Of a DNA stretch of 64,000 nucleotides, positions 41,000 through 49,671 are shown piece after piece; within the stretch, counting starts at the first letter, position 1, and each line of letters starts with the position of its first letter. The position numbers were made by a program, and so were the translations under genes. The notes beneath the pieces are model-generated. The model did not search any database. It had not been told where the DNA came from and worked only from the letters and a program-made list of their open reading frames with translations. The DNA comes from Thiorhodovibrio frisius (lineage in GTDB: Bacteria; Pseudomonadota; Gammaproteobacteria; Chromatiales; Chromatiaceae), in NCBI RefSeq assembly GCF_033954835.1, contig NZ_CP121471.1, positions 3,590,501 through 3,654,500 on the forward strand, given 5' to 3'.

Positions 41000-42529
41000 T
41001 CAGCACACCTCCATCGCTGGGCGCTGGGAGGGCAGAAGTGCGTCATAGGCCGAGAGCGGGTGTTGAACCCCGCTTGGGAGAAAGGCCTCGGCCTCGCCGC
41101 GCTGGGCAGGATCAAAGCGCTGCTCCAGTTCGTGCAGGCTAGGGAGGCGCTCGGCCTCAATGCACCCGCGCAGATACTCGCCGAGGGCCTGCTCGCACTC
41201 GGCGCGAGCGGCCAAGGCGAGGATGCCGACGATGGCTTTGCACGCCGCGCGCGCCTCCAGGTGGGCGTCGAGATGCTGCCAGATCGCGCGGTAGGTGGCG
41301 TTCGGCAGCAAGTCATCGCGCAGTTGCGAGTAGCGGAAGGCCTGGGGTTTACGCACCAGGGTGGCGATGAGGTGGCGGTAGTCGATACAACGCGCCCGCT
41401 CGTGCTTGACGCTGTAGACGCGCGTGAGGCTCACCGCTGGGGTGGCACCGAGATAGCCCTCAATGCGATCATCAAAAATGTGCAGACGCAATCGCTCGCC
41501 GATCAGGCGCGCCGGGACGCTGTAGAGCACCCGCTTGACCTCAATGGTGCTGGAGGTCGTCACCGACACCACCTGCTCGCTGTAGTCGGTGGTGCGCCGC
41601 GCCGGTAAGGCCTGAAGCTGCGCACGCTCGATGGCCAGGGCGTCGGCGCACCGCCGGTTGAAACGACCCACCAGCGCGTCGAGCCACTGGCGATAGTCCT
41701 CCAGGGTGGGGAAGTCGCTCGATGCGCGCAGCAACAAGGCTTGGGCCATGCGCCGCTTGAGGTGCCCGTGGGGCGATTCCACAGCGCCGTTCTCGTGACT
41801 GACACCGCGGTTGTTGCGCGTGGCCGTCATGCCGTAGTGCCGGCACAAGGCGTCGTAGCGCTCAGTGAGGTCGGCGCGTGCGTCCTGCGAGAGGTTCTTG
41901 AACGCGGCCGATAAGCTGTCGGTGCGGTGCTCCAAGGGCGCTCCGCCCAGACGCCAGAGGGCCGCTTGTAATCCTTCGGCCAGGGCGCTGAACGATTCCC
42001 CGCCCAATACGACGCTGACGTGGCTCCAACCACTGAAAGGCAGGCGGAAGTGGTAGAGACGGTGCGCGAGCACCTCCCCGGCAATGGTGACGGTGATGTC
42101 CTTGAGTTCGGTGAAGTCAGAGAAGCCCTGCCGACCCGGTTCCTGCACTTGGCGGAACATGACTTCCTTGTCCGGGCCGTGCAGCGCTTTCCAAGCTTTG
42201 ACTCGGCGCTGAAAGGTGCGCTTTTTGCCATTGCCAAACCGCTGTGGATACCGCTCCTGGAGATCCTCAAACAGGGTGGTGGCGTCCAGACGCGGCTGCT
42301 GCTCCAGCAGCGGCACAATGTCGCTGTCCCATACCTCGGCAAATGGGTCCTTGCGGGTTCGCCAGTGCCGCTCCTTGGGCTCTGTGACGCGCGTCCCGGC
42401 GCCATCAATGCGACGTCCGCTGCGCTCGGAAATGCCAACTTTGGCACTCGCCTGAACCTGTGTGCGACCTTGCGTTCTGCTGCTCATGTATAACCTGACC
42501 TGCTCTGCTGTGAGTCGTTTGCCCGACAT
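41000..42529 (-). CDS. istA: IstA transposase of the IS21-type element
   Basis: 509 aa, full length. The N-terminal HTH (RLTAEQVRLYMSSRTQGRTQ, KVGISERSGRRI) is followed by the rve core: GFSDFTELKDITVTIAGEVL (first Asp region), GGAPLEHRTDSLSAAFKNLS (second) and NRGVSHENGAVESPHGHLKR (Glu). A C-terminal beta domain and basic tail complete it. Stop and istB start are one base apart, implying coupled translation. No frameshift is visible, so the element may still be active. Confidence 0.93.
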   Translation of the reverse strand: MSGKRLTAEQVRLYMSSRTQGRTQVQASAKVGISERSGRRIDGAGTRVTEPKERHWRTRKDPFAEVWDSDIVPLLEQQPRLDATTLFEDLQERYPQRFGNGKKRTFQRRVKAWKALHGPDKEVMFRQVQEPGRQGFSDFTELKDITVTIAGEVLAHRLYHFRLPFSGWSHVSVVLGGESFSALAEGLQAALWRLGGAPLEHRTDSLSAAFKNLSQDARADLTERYDALCRHYGMTATRNNRGVSHENGAVESPHGHLKRRMAQALLLRASSDFPTLEDYRQWLDALVGRFNRRCADALAIERAQLQALPARRTTDYSEQVVSVTTSSTIEVKRVLYSVPARLIGERLRLHIFDDRIEGYLGATPAVSLTRVYSVKHERARCIDYRHLIATLVRKPQAFRYSQLRDDLLPNATYRAIWQHLDAHLEARAACKAIVGILALAARAECEQALGEYLRGCIEAERLPSLHELEQRFDPAQRGEAEAFLPSGVQHPLSAYDALLPSQRPAMEVC

Positions 42530-42632
42530 TCGCCCGCCTTTGGGTTGCGAAAATGTCGGCTACCTTAGCTTTGGGAAGCGGCCAAGATAGTTGTCATCGA
42601 CCGGCCAAGTTAATTGTCACTGAACAGCGAAG

Positions 42633-44287
42633 CGGCCATTGAGCGGGTGCGCGGCAATCCTTATCGGCTGGCGTTGGATATTCGCGGCATTGGCTTCAAA
42701 ACCGCCGATCAACTCGCCGAACGGCTGGGGATCCCCCGCGACTCGCCCTTGCGCGCCCGCGCCGGCGTGCGCCATGTCCTGCAGGAAATCGCCAGCGATG
42801 GCCATTGCGCCGCCTGGCGCGAGGCGCTGTCCGAGCAAGCGGTTAAGCTGCTCGGGATCGAGGCCGCCGGTATCGAAGAGGCCATCGACTTGGAACTGTC
42901 CGCCGGGCAGTTGGTCGCGGAAACCGTCGAGGAGCGAGCGCTCCTCTTTCTGCCCGCGCTGCACCGCGCCGAAGCCGGGGTGGCCGAGTCCTTGATCCGC
43001 CTGCGCGCGGGCTCGCCACCCTGGGGGATGATCGATATCGCCCGCGCCTTGCCCTGGGTCGAAGCCCAGACCGGACTGCGCTTGGCCGACTCGCAGAAAC
43101 AGGCCGTCAGCCAGGCGGTTACCGGAAAATGCGCCCTGCTGACCGGTGGTCCCGGGGTCGGCAAAACCACAGTGGTCAATTCGATCTTGCGAATTCTGCG
43201 CGCCAAAGGCGTGAAGGCCACCCTGTGCGCGCCGACCGGACGCGCGGCCAAACGGCTGTCGGAATCCACCGGCCAGGAGGCCAAAACGATTCACCGCGTG
43301 CTGGAGTTCGATCCCAAGACGCTGGACTTCAAGCACAATGCGGACAATCCGCTGGACACCGATCTGCTGGTCTGCGATGAGACCTCCATGGTCGATGTCA
43401 GTCTAATGCACAAGCTGCTCAGCGCCGTACCCTCCTCGGCCGCAGTACTCTTGGTCGGAGATGTTGACCAGTTGCCCTCGGTCGGGCCAGGCGCGGTCCT
43501 GGCCGATGCCATTGGCTCCGGGGTTTTGCCGACGGTGCGCTTGACAGAGATCTTCCGCCAGGCGCAGACCTCGCGGATTATCGTCAATGCCCACCGCATC
43601 AATGCGGGGCTGGTTCCCCAGGTCCCCAACCCACCGCCGAGCGACAGCGACTGGTATGTGATTCGCAGCGAAACCCCTGAGCAGATCCAGGAGCGGCTGG
43701 TGAAAACCCTCTGCGAGCGCATTCCCGCGCGCTTCGGGCTGGACCCGATTCGCGATGTCCAGGTACTCACCCCCATGAACCGTGGCGGACTGGGTGCGCG
43801 GGCGCTGAACGTGCTGCTGCAGCAGCGCCTCAACCCCGGCAGCCAGCCGCGCATCGAGCGCTTCGGCTGGATCTTCGCCCCAGGCGATAAGGTGATCCAG
43901 AACGTCAATAACTATGACAAGGAGGTCTTCAACGGGGACATCGGCCGAATTCTGGCCATCGACACCGAGGAAAGCGAGGTGCGCATCGCCTTCGATGAGC
44001 GCCAGGTGATTTACGAGTTCGGGGAGCTCGATGAGCTGGCGCTGGCCTATGCCACCAGTGTGCATAAGGCGCAGGGCTCGGAGTATCCGGCGGTGGTCAT
44101 TCCCCTGGCGACCCAGCATTACATGCTGTTGCAGCGCAATCTGCTCTATACCGGAGTAACGCGTGGCAAGCGGCTGGTGGTGCTGATTGCGCAGCCGAAG
44201 GCGTTGGGCATGGCGGTCAGACAGACCGGCGGGCAGCGGCTGACGCGGTTGCGGCAGCGGTTGGTTGCAGCGAGCGAGGCGCGTTGA
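42633..44287 (+). pseudogene. recD2: recD2-type helicase gene, 3' fragment
   Basis: Continues recD2 after the IS21 element: ERVRGNPYRLALDIRGIGFK, then superfamily 1 helicase motifs CALLTGGPGVGKTTVVNSIL (Walker A), LLVCDETSMVDVSLMHKLL (Walker B), LLVGDVDQLPSVGPGAVL (motif III) and ATSVHKAQGSEYPAVVIPL (motif V). All motor motifs are intact. Translation could begin at the ORF start near 42614 inside the element's end, giving a motor without the N-terminal domain, but no good ribosome site is seen. Confidence 0.9.
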
Positions 44288-44297
44288 GGACAGGCCG

Positions 44298-45014
44298 ATG
44301 TGCGGACGTTTTGCGCAATGCTTCGATGTGCAGGCGACGGCGGACTGGCTGGAGGCGCAACCGCCGGCCGAAATGCCGCCGGCGCGTTACAACCTCGCGC
44401 CCGGTAGCCGGATTCTCGCCTGCCGCACCCAAGCGGACGGTCAGCGCGAACTCGCCTTCTTGCATTGGGGTCTGCTGCCGAGTTGGGCCAAGGATCGCAA
44501 GCTCGGCTATAAGACCTTCAACGCCCGCGCGGAGACGGTGGCGGAGAAGCCGTCCTTTCGTGCGGCATTCAAACATCGGCGCTGCTTGATCCCGGCCGAT
44601 GCCTTCTATGAATGGCAGACCACGCCCAACGGCAAGCAGCCCTTTGCCTTTCGGCGCCGGGATGAGCAGCCGATGATCTTTGCGGGCTTGTGGGAACAGT
44701 GGACTGATCCAAGTTCGGGTGAGCGTGTTGAGAGCGCAACCATCATTGTCACCCAGGCCAATGCCACCATCGCCGCCGTCCATGACCGCATGCCGGTGAT
44801 CATTGATCGCGCGCACTGGGCTGAATGGTTAAACCCTGACAATCAGAGCAAGACGCAACTGACGGGGTTGCTGCAACCCTTTCCAGGGGAGGAGATGATC
44901 GGCTATCCCGTCACCCGGTCGGTTGGCCAGCCGCGCTTCGATGCACCGGAATGTTTGGTGCCGACAGGTCCGCTTATCTCCACGACGGTTGGACGGACTG
45001 ATTCCAACCCTTAA
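44298..45014 (+). CDS. yedK: SOS response-associated peptidase family (YedK/HMCES)
   Basis: 238 aa from ATG 44298. The catalytic Cys follows the initiator Met (MCGRFAQ), and other family residues are visible: ARYNLAPGSRILACR (Asn), LLPSWAKDRKLGYKTFNARA (with ETVAEKPSF), RCLIPADAFYEW (Glu) and AAVHDRMPVII (His). YedK-type proteins form a thiazolidine crosslink with abasic sites in single-stranded DNA, protecting them. It lies 10 bp after recD2 and was probably co-transcribed with it before the IS21 insertion. Confidence 0.93.
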   Translation: MCGRFAQCFDVQATADWLEAQPPAEMPPARYNLAPGSRILACRTQADGQRELAFLHWGLLPSWAKDRKLGYKTFNARAETVAEKPSFRAAFKHRRCLIPADAFYEWQTTPNGKQPFAFRRRDEQPMIFAGLWEQWTDPSSGERVESATIIVTQANATIAAVHDRMPVIIDRAHWAEWLNPDNQSKTQLTGLLQPFPGEEMIGYPVTRSVGQPRFDAPECLVPTGPLISTTVGRTDSNP

Positions 45015-45480
45015 TAGCAAGGATTGGGATATTTCCGCGCGAGCCCTTGCGCGATGACGCCCGTGCCAATGTTCCTGAGCTCAGATCACAGTTTTGCAAA
45101 CCGATCGCCCCGAATTGCACATGAGGACTTGACAACCGGACCGCAGCTTATAAACAGGCCCAAAGATACACACGCTCCGCGCCCCATTTCGGGTTTTAAC
45201 CCTTGCACTTTATTGGAATGGGCAGCAAGAAAAAACTAAAACAGTGACTTACAGACTGAAACAATTCTGACCAATCGGAAACGACGCGCGCCGGGACAAG
45301 GGTTTAGAAGCCATCTCACAGCCTTACCCACAGGGTTATCCACAGGCATGGTGGATAAGGAGAATTTTCAAAAGGCTCTTGGGTACTTGCCGACTGTTGC
45401 TGGGGAAAACCTGAGTTTCCGCGTCGAAGTGAGGCGAGCCATCTTGGTGCACCCACCATGAGCCGGGCCGCGAGGGTGCC
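45015..45480. other. 466 bp intergenic
   Basis: No gene is supported; a 71-codon frame at 45024-45239 has no family features. The region is convergent between yedK and the chimeric macro-domain gene. It contains three DnaA-box-like nonamers (listed separately) and otherwise nothing I recognise. Confidence 0.4.
45324..45358. promoter_or_regulatory. cluster of DnaA-box-like sites
   Basis: TTACCCACA (45324-45332), TTATCCACA (45336-45344, exact consensus) and GGTGGATAA (45350-45358, inverted, one mismatch) within 35 bp. Spacing between the first two is 12 bp. No AT-rich unwinding region or replication gene is nearby. Confidence 0.4.
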
Positions 45481-46599
45481 TCAGGCCGGCTGACCGAAGA
45501 CCTCGCGAAAGGGCTCCAGGGTGGCGCGTTCAGGCGACCAGTCGGTGATGGCGAAAACGACGTCATCAAACGCGCGCGGAAAGGTCTGCTCCAGATGGGT
45601 GCGGAAGGACTCAGCGGTGCGGCGCGGATCATTGCCGAAGGCACCGCAACCCCAGGCACCGAGCACCAGGGCGTCATGGCCCATGGCATGGGCGATGGCC
45701 AGCACCCGATGGATGCGTTGGTGCAACAGATCGCCCGAGCGCGGCTGGCCGACCCGCGGTGCATAGGGTGCGGCGCAGGTCAGAAAAGACAACAGCCAGG
45801 GCGCATCCAAGGGCGTGCCGTCATCGCGGCGGAACACCGGCACCAGCGGGGAGTAGATGGCCCAGTCGGTGGAGTCGGGCAACGGGCGTTGCTGATGGGC
45901 GGCGTACATCGGATCGCCCTCCAGGGTGGCATAGAGCGCACTGGAGCGGCACAGGACTTCTTCCTGCGCGCGGGCACCGTGCAGGAAGCCGCCGCCGGGA
46001 TGAATCCCGTTGGCGAAGTTGAGCGCCAGCACCGAGGTAGCGCCGGCGCGGGTCAGGCGTTCAGCGGCGGCCAGGCCAAAGTGAACCTGGTCCGGGTAGC
46101 GCTTGCAGGAGAGCACCTGTAACCGAGTGTCCCCGAGCGTCAACCCATCGGCATCGACCTCCAGGGCATGGTCGTAGTCGAGCAATTGCTCGCGCAGAAT
46201 CCGGGTCGGATCGCATTCCGGGGCGATGCGATGGCGCCAGGAGGCTTCCTCGCCCCAGTTGAGCAGGGTACCCAGCAGCCGGACATAGTGCTCAGCGGTG
46301 AGTGGTTGCGGACGCAGCCCGGCGATGCTGAGCATCTGCTCGGTCTCGGCGCGATGCTCGTTGGTATGAGCGATCTCGGCCGCATTGGGCAGCATGGCGG
46401 CGATCCGGCCGAGCCGACCGGTCATCCAGCCGATCAGCATGTCGTAGGTGGCCTGGAACTCGGTGCCGCCGGAGCCGGCCAGCGCGGTGTCGGGAAACAA
46501 GAGCACCAGCAGCGGCGTACCGATCAGGGCGGCGTGCAGCAGTGGGCTTGAATACAGGGGGTTGGTTGGGTACTGCGTTTGGGTAGAGACAGTGGTCAT
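45481..46599 (-). CDS. chimeric protein: conjugation-protein segments fused to a PARG-type macro domain
   Basis: 372 aa from ATG 46599 (AAGGAG upstream). Residues 1-70 resemble a conjugative pilin precursor (hydrophobic segment, ALAGSGGTEFQATYDMLIGW). Residues about 75-178 (LDYDHALEVDADGLTLGDTR, LQVLSCKRYPDQVHFGLAA) look like the N-terminal part of a conjugative transfer ATPase. From about 180 the sequence is a TIGR02452/PARG-type macro domain: LALNFANGIHPGGGFLHGAR then AQEE, the GGG-X7-QEE signature of poly(ADP-ribose) glycohydrolases, and VLGAWGCGAFGNDP. The usual N-terminal third of the PARG-like family is missing. Likely a deletion fusion with an intact reading frame. The segment assignments for 1-178 are from memory of these families. 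Confidence 0.65.
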   Translation of the reverse strand: MTTVSTQTQYPTNPLYSSPLLHAALIGTPLLVLLFPDTALAGSGGTEFQATYDMLIGWMTGRLGRIAAMLPNAAEIAHTNEHRAETEQMLSIAGLRPQPLTAEHYVRLLGTLLNWGEEASWRHRIAPECDPTRILREQLLDYDHALEVDADGLTLGDTRLQVLSCKRYPDQVHFGLAAAERLTRAGATSVLALNFANGIHPGGGFLHGARAQEEVLCRSSALYATLEGDPMYAAHQQRPLPDSTDWAIYSPLVPVFRRDDGTPLDAPWLLSFLTCAAPYAPRVGQPRSGDLLHQRIHRVLAIAHAMGHDALVLGAWGCGAFGNDPRRTAESFRTHLEQTFPRAFDDVVFAITDWSPERATLEPFREVFGQPA

Positions 46600-46622
46600 G
46601 GGTAACTCCTTCTTGGGTTGGG

Positions 46623-47040
46623 TCAGGGTTTGCGCTCGGATTCGGAAGTCGAAACCTGGCGCGGTTGGATTTGCAGGGGTGTCAGCACGGTGGTTGCTGG
46701 CGTGTCGGTGGCCGAGGCGAGACTCCAGCGACGGCGAACAACCTCGGTGAAGACGTGGCTTGCGCCATGGAGATTGCCGGCGCTGTCTTCCCAGGGGGCG
46801 ATCCAGATGCGAATCACTTGCGCAGGCTCGCGGGTGGGGTTGGATTCGGCGACGGGGGTTCGCGGGCGCTGTTTGGCGGACGCTGGCATCTGCGCTGACT
46901 TGCTCGGCGATGGGTCACCGCTGGGAGTGACCGCAGGTCTCTCGCGCACAACGCCCTCCCCTGCCACGATTACCGAGGTGGCTTCTTCAGAGGGGCGCGG
47001 CAATGCCGTGATGCAGCCTGAAAGCGCTGTGCTGATCAGG
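46623..47040 (-). pseudogene. ICE-type conjugation lipoprotein (TIGR03751-like), start codon unclear
   Basis: The frame reads (L)ISTALSGCITALPRPSEEA, with a lipobox LSGC, through a polar region to VIRIWIAPWEDSAGNLHGAS, HVFTEVVRRRWSLA, which fits what I know as the TIGR03751 conjugal-transfer lipoprotein. No ATG, GTG or TTG precedes the lipobox in frame; the codon overlapping the upstream stop is CTG (CTGA), where ATGA would be expected. Either a CTG start or a lost start codon. Ends 24 bp before the chimeric gene. Confidence 0.55.
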
Positions 47041-47799
47041 ACGGGGACAGGGGTTGGGTCTCGCAGTCGGGCGTCGCTGCGGGCAGGTCGGACCAGGAGT
47101 GATCCCGCAACGCCGATCGGGCGGCGTGGGTTGATGGCGCGCAGCGCAGACGACGCGCGGCCTGGGCCGATTCAGCGCCGCCGAGTGGGAGTGGAATGAC
47201 GTGCGCCGGGGTCCCGGTTTGCGCGAGACGATCGAGCAGTTCCTGGCAGGCCGAGCACAGCGGATCGATAAAGACCCAGGTGGGTTGCGTGTCGGTATCC
47301 AGGGAGCCGAGGCTGATGGCACCCAGATCATGCCATTACCCATAAGTCTGTCCTTACTTCCCGGTCAGAGGGTAACCAAGCTGGCCCGTTGGGTGTGCCG
47401 CCGTGGTGGGCGATGATGAAACAGCCACTTGGACCGCGTCTTAACCATGGCCGCAGGACTTATGGGTAATGGTATGGCACCCAGATCCGTGGGATTGAGC
47501 CCGAGTCGATTGAGATCGACCCGGCTGGCCAGCGCCTGCGCCTGGCGGACGGATGTCAGCTGTTCGCCATGCCACAGATCCCAGGCATCGCCGGTGAAGG
47601 CATAGCGACCGTTGCCGCTCAGAAAGGCGACCCGGTCTTGCAGTTGCAGCATCTGCACACCGCTGCCGGGCAGCTGGATTGAGGCCTCCAGCGGGGCTGA
47701 CAGATCGGCGAGATCAGGCGGTAGTGGAAGCGCGGCGAGCGCCGCCGGCCCGGTCAGGGCCAAGAGAAAGGGAAGACTGGAACGAAGTGAAAGGCGCAT
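47036..47799 (-). pseudogene. thioredoxin-like conjugation protein gene split by a MITE
   Basis: From ATG 47799: signal peptide (SSLPFLLALTGPAALA), then DRVAFLSGNGRYAFTGDAWD and LNRLGLNPTDLGAI, where an insert interrupts it. Beyond the insert, in frame after removing 158 bp, it continues SLGSLDTDTQPTWVFIDPLC and SACQELLDRLAQ, a thioredoxin-like CxxC site (CSAC), to TGA 47036. The restored gene has 202 codons. It resembles the DsbC/thioredoxin-like protein of integrative conjugative elements. As it stands the product stops shortly after the insert. Confidence 0.75.
47330..47475. mobile_element. 146-bp MITE with 12-bp target duplication
   Basis: Flanked by GGCACCCAGATC (47318-47329 and 47476-47487). 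Terminal inverted repeats are ATGCCATTACCCATAAGTC (left) and ATACCATTACCCATAAGTC (right, reversed), 18 of 19 identical. No coding capacity. Removal plus one duplication copy restores the thioredoxin-like frame. The 12-bp duplication recalls IS4-type elements as the source of the transposase. Confidence 0.85.
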
Positions 47800-48251
47800 G
47801 GGTAACCTGCATCAGTCGGGTTGCTGTGGAGACACAGCTTGCCCGGATGCAGGGTTCTGAAGCGACAGTGAAAGCTCGGTGAAATTCGGGCGATTCTTGG
47901 TTGCTCATGGAGGAAGCGGATGTTCCCTGGCAAATGGCGTCCCCGACGGCGTCGTTCTTTAACACAGCCAGCAAAGGAGGTCGGCTTGGATTACGCGTCT
48001 TACTTTAGGTTTTCCCGCCGCCGATGCTCAGAAAAATCCGCACTGACACCGCAGGATTCCGCCGCAACATTTGCTACCGAATTCATTGTTGCGCGAGCAG
48101 CGAGGCCCGCCGGATGGCAGCAGTCGGCCAACTGCGGACACTCACCCGTTCGCCGCTAGCGACCGCTAAACGCCGTTAAGCGAACCTCGATTTTGTTACC
48201 AAGCGTTCGGACCTTTCCTGAATCGCATTTTCCCACATGCGCTCCATTACA
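47800..48251. other. 452 bp without a supported gene
   Basis: Lies upstream of the thioredoxin-like pseudogene and downstream of the AraC gene. Contains only short frames without features; I see no terminator with a T-run and no RNA gene. It may mark a former ICE boundary, as the conjugation relic ends here. Confidence 0.4.
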
Positions 48252-49301
48252 CTAAGTCCTGCACGATCTCGCAACCTTGTGATTCTTGCGCCATTGGCCA
48301 GGCGTAATACCGCTCCAGCGCCGGAATGCGCGCGTGAAGGCACTCGCGTCGGCGTAGTCAAGTGTCTCGGCGATCTGGTGAACCGCCATCCGGGTGTTTT
48401 CGAGCATCTGCCGCGCGATCTCGAAGCGGCCCTCGTCCAGGAGTTCCTGAAAGCTCGTGCCGCGAGCATTCAAGCGACGGCTGAGCGTGCGGCTGTGTAT
48501 CGAGAAGAGCTTCGCGACCTGGTTCGATCTAGCCTGATCCATCAGCAGTGACGTCCGCAACACGCGCCGCACCTGCCCAGGCAAGTCGTCGCCGTATCTG
48601 ACCTCGAGCGCTTCGATCTGCTTCTGCGGCAAACGAAGCAGGTCGGGATCGGTTCCAGACAAACGCTGAGTCAACCATCGGGCCGGGAACACCACCGCGT
48701 TCCGCGCAGTGTCGAAGAACAACGGAGCCCCGAAGAAACTGCGGAACGGCCGGATACCGTCGGGCTCGCGGTGAGCAAAGCGGACTTCTGATGGCTTCCA
48801 TGCCGGGCCGCACAGCGTGCGCAAGATGTTGACCATGGCGGCCACTGCACCATCCCCGATCTGATCGGTGGCCACTGCGCCAGGTTCATAGATCTCGTAA
48901 CTCAGAATCGCCAGGTCGCCGTCCACCTCCAGGTTCACCACGGCGCCGCGGACGTGCAGATGCAAAAACCGCACGAGGCTGCGTAAGGCCGTCCCCACGT
49001 CTGGCGAGTATTTCACCAGCAGGCCCATCAACCCCAGGGAATGCAGACCGGCCTGCTGGCCGACCAGCAGCCCCAGATGCTGGCAGTCGGTGCTGTCAAC
49101 ACAGTGCGCCAACAGACGGCTACGCGCCGCGTAGGAAATCCGATTATCAGGGTTGTCGAACAGGCCGAGGTCGAACCCCGCCTCGGCCAGCACCTCCTCC
49201 GGGTTTGCACCCAGGCTCCGGAGCACCGCTGGAAGTGCCATGGTGGCGCCGATACGAAGCTCAGTCTCCGCATGGGTGGGTTCTGTTGGTCGTCGGGTCA
49301 T
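48252..49301 (-). CDS. AraC-family transcriptional regulator
   Basis: 349 aa. The N-terminal part (LGLLVGQQAGLHSLGLMGLL) is the arabinose-binding-like sensor domain found in OruR/ArgR-type members; the C-terminal about 100 residues hold two HTHs: VAKLFSIHSRTLSRRLNARG and MAVHQIAETLDYADASAFTR, then AFRRWSGITPGQWR. The effector is unknown. It is divergent from the DUF2955 operon, with about 370 bp between the starts, so that operon is a likely target. Confidence 0.9.
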   Translation of the reverse strand: MTRRPTEPTHAETELRIGATMALPAVLRSLGANPEEVLAEAGFDLGLFDNPDNRISYAARSRLLAHCVDSTDCQHLGLLVGQQAGLHSLGLMGLLVKYSPDVGTALRSLVRFLHLHVRGAVVNLEVDGDLAILSYEIYEPGAVATDQIGDGAVAAMVNILRTLCGPAWKPSEVRFAHREPDGIRPFRSFFGAPLFFDTARNAVVFPARWLTQRLSGTDPDLLRLPQKQIEALEVRYGDDLPGQVRRVLRTSLLMDQARSNQVAKLFSIHSRTLSRRLNARGTSFQELLDEGRFEIARQMLENTRMAVHQIAETLDYADASAFTRAFRRWSGITPGQWRKNHKVARSCRT

Positions 49302-49671
49302 GGGGACCGGGTGTCAACTATTGGATCGTGTTTGCCATCATAGGCGGGCCTCTCAAGAAAAGTCTATCCGATGTCTTGATATGTCAATTTTTGCTGCAGA
49401 TACCGTGATAAAGTGGCATTCCAGCGTCGGCAGGCATTGGTGACGTCCTCTGGATCCCGAGAAGATCATCTTTGAAGACTATGCGTCCAAGCAGACGCGA
49501 TAGCGTCGGCTAATAGGCCGGGTTCGCACGAACCTCAGAAACGACAGTTACAATCAACAAGATGCGCGATCTATTGCTGTTCGTAAACAATTTTTATGTG
49601 ATCGCTCGCTTCGTTCGGCACGTCTTTGTGTTCCTGCGTCTGATCCTGATGCTGTTAGGGCTGGCTCTCCT
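49302..49671. other. 370 bp divergent intergenic region
   Basis: Between the AraC gene and the DUF2955 operon. It should hold both promoters. A frame at 49562-49780 encodes a hydrophobic stretch but overlaps the DUF2955 gene and then degenerates, so I do not call it. Confidence 0.4.

Larger units (their letters stand above)
39885..42626. mobile_element. IS21-family insertion sequence
   Basis: 2742 bp, flanked by the 6-bp duplication GCGAAG (39879-39884 and 42627-42632). The ends are imperfect inverted repeats sharing TTGGCCGG: left TATCCAATGTCAACTATC then TTGGCCGG; right (reverse) TGTTCAGTGACAATTAAC then TTGGCCGG. Each end carries two such subterminal repeats, typical of IS21. It encodes IstA and IstB on the minus strand and disrupts recD2. 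Confidence 0.92.

Noticed and set aside
45024-45239. 71-codon frame after yedK
   Set aside because: No domain, poor start, composition unlike neighbouring genes.
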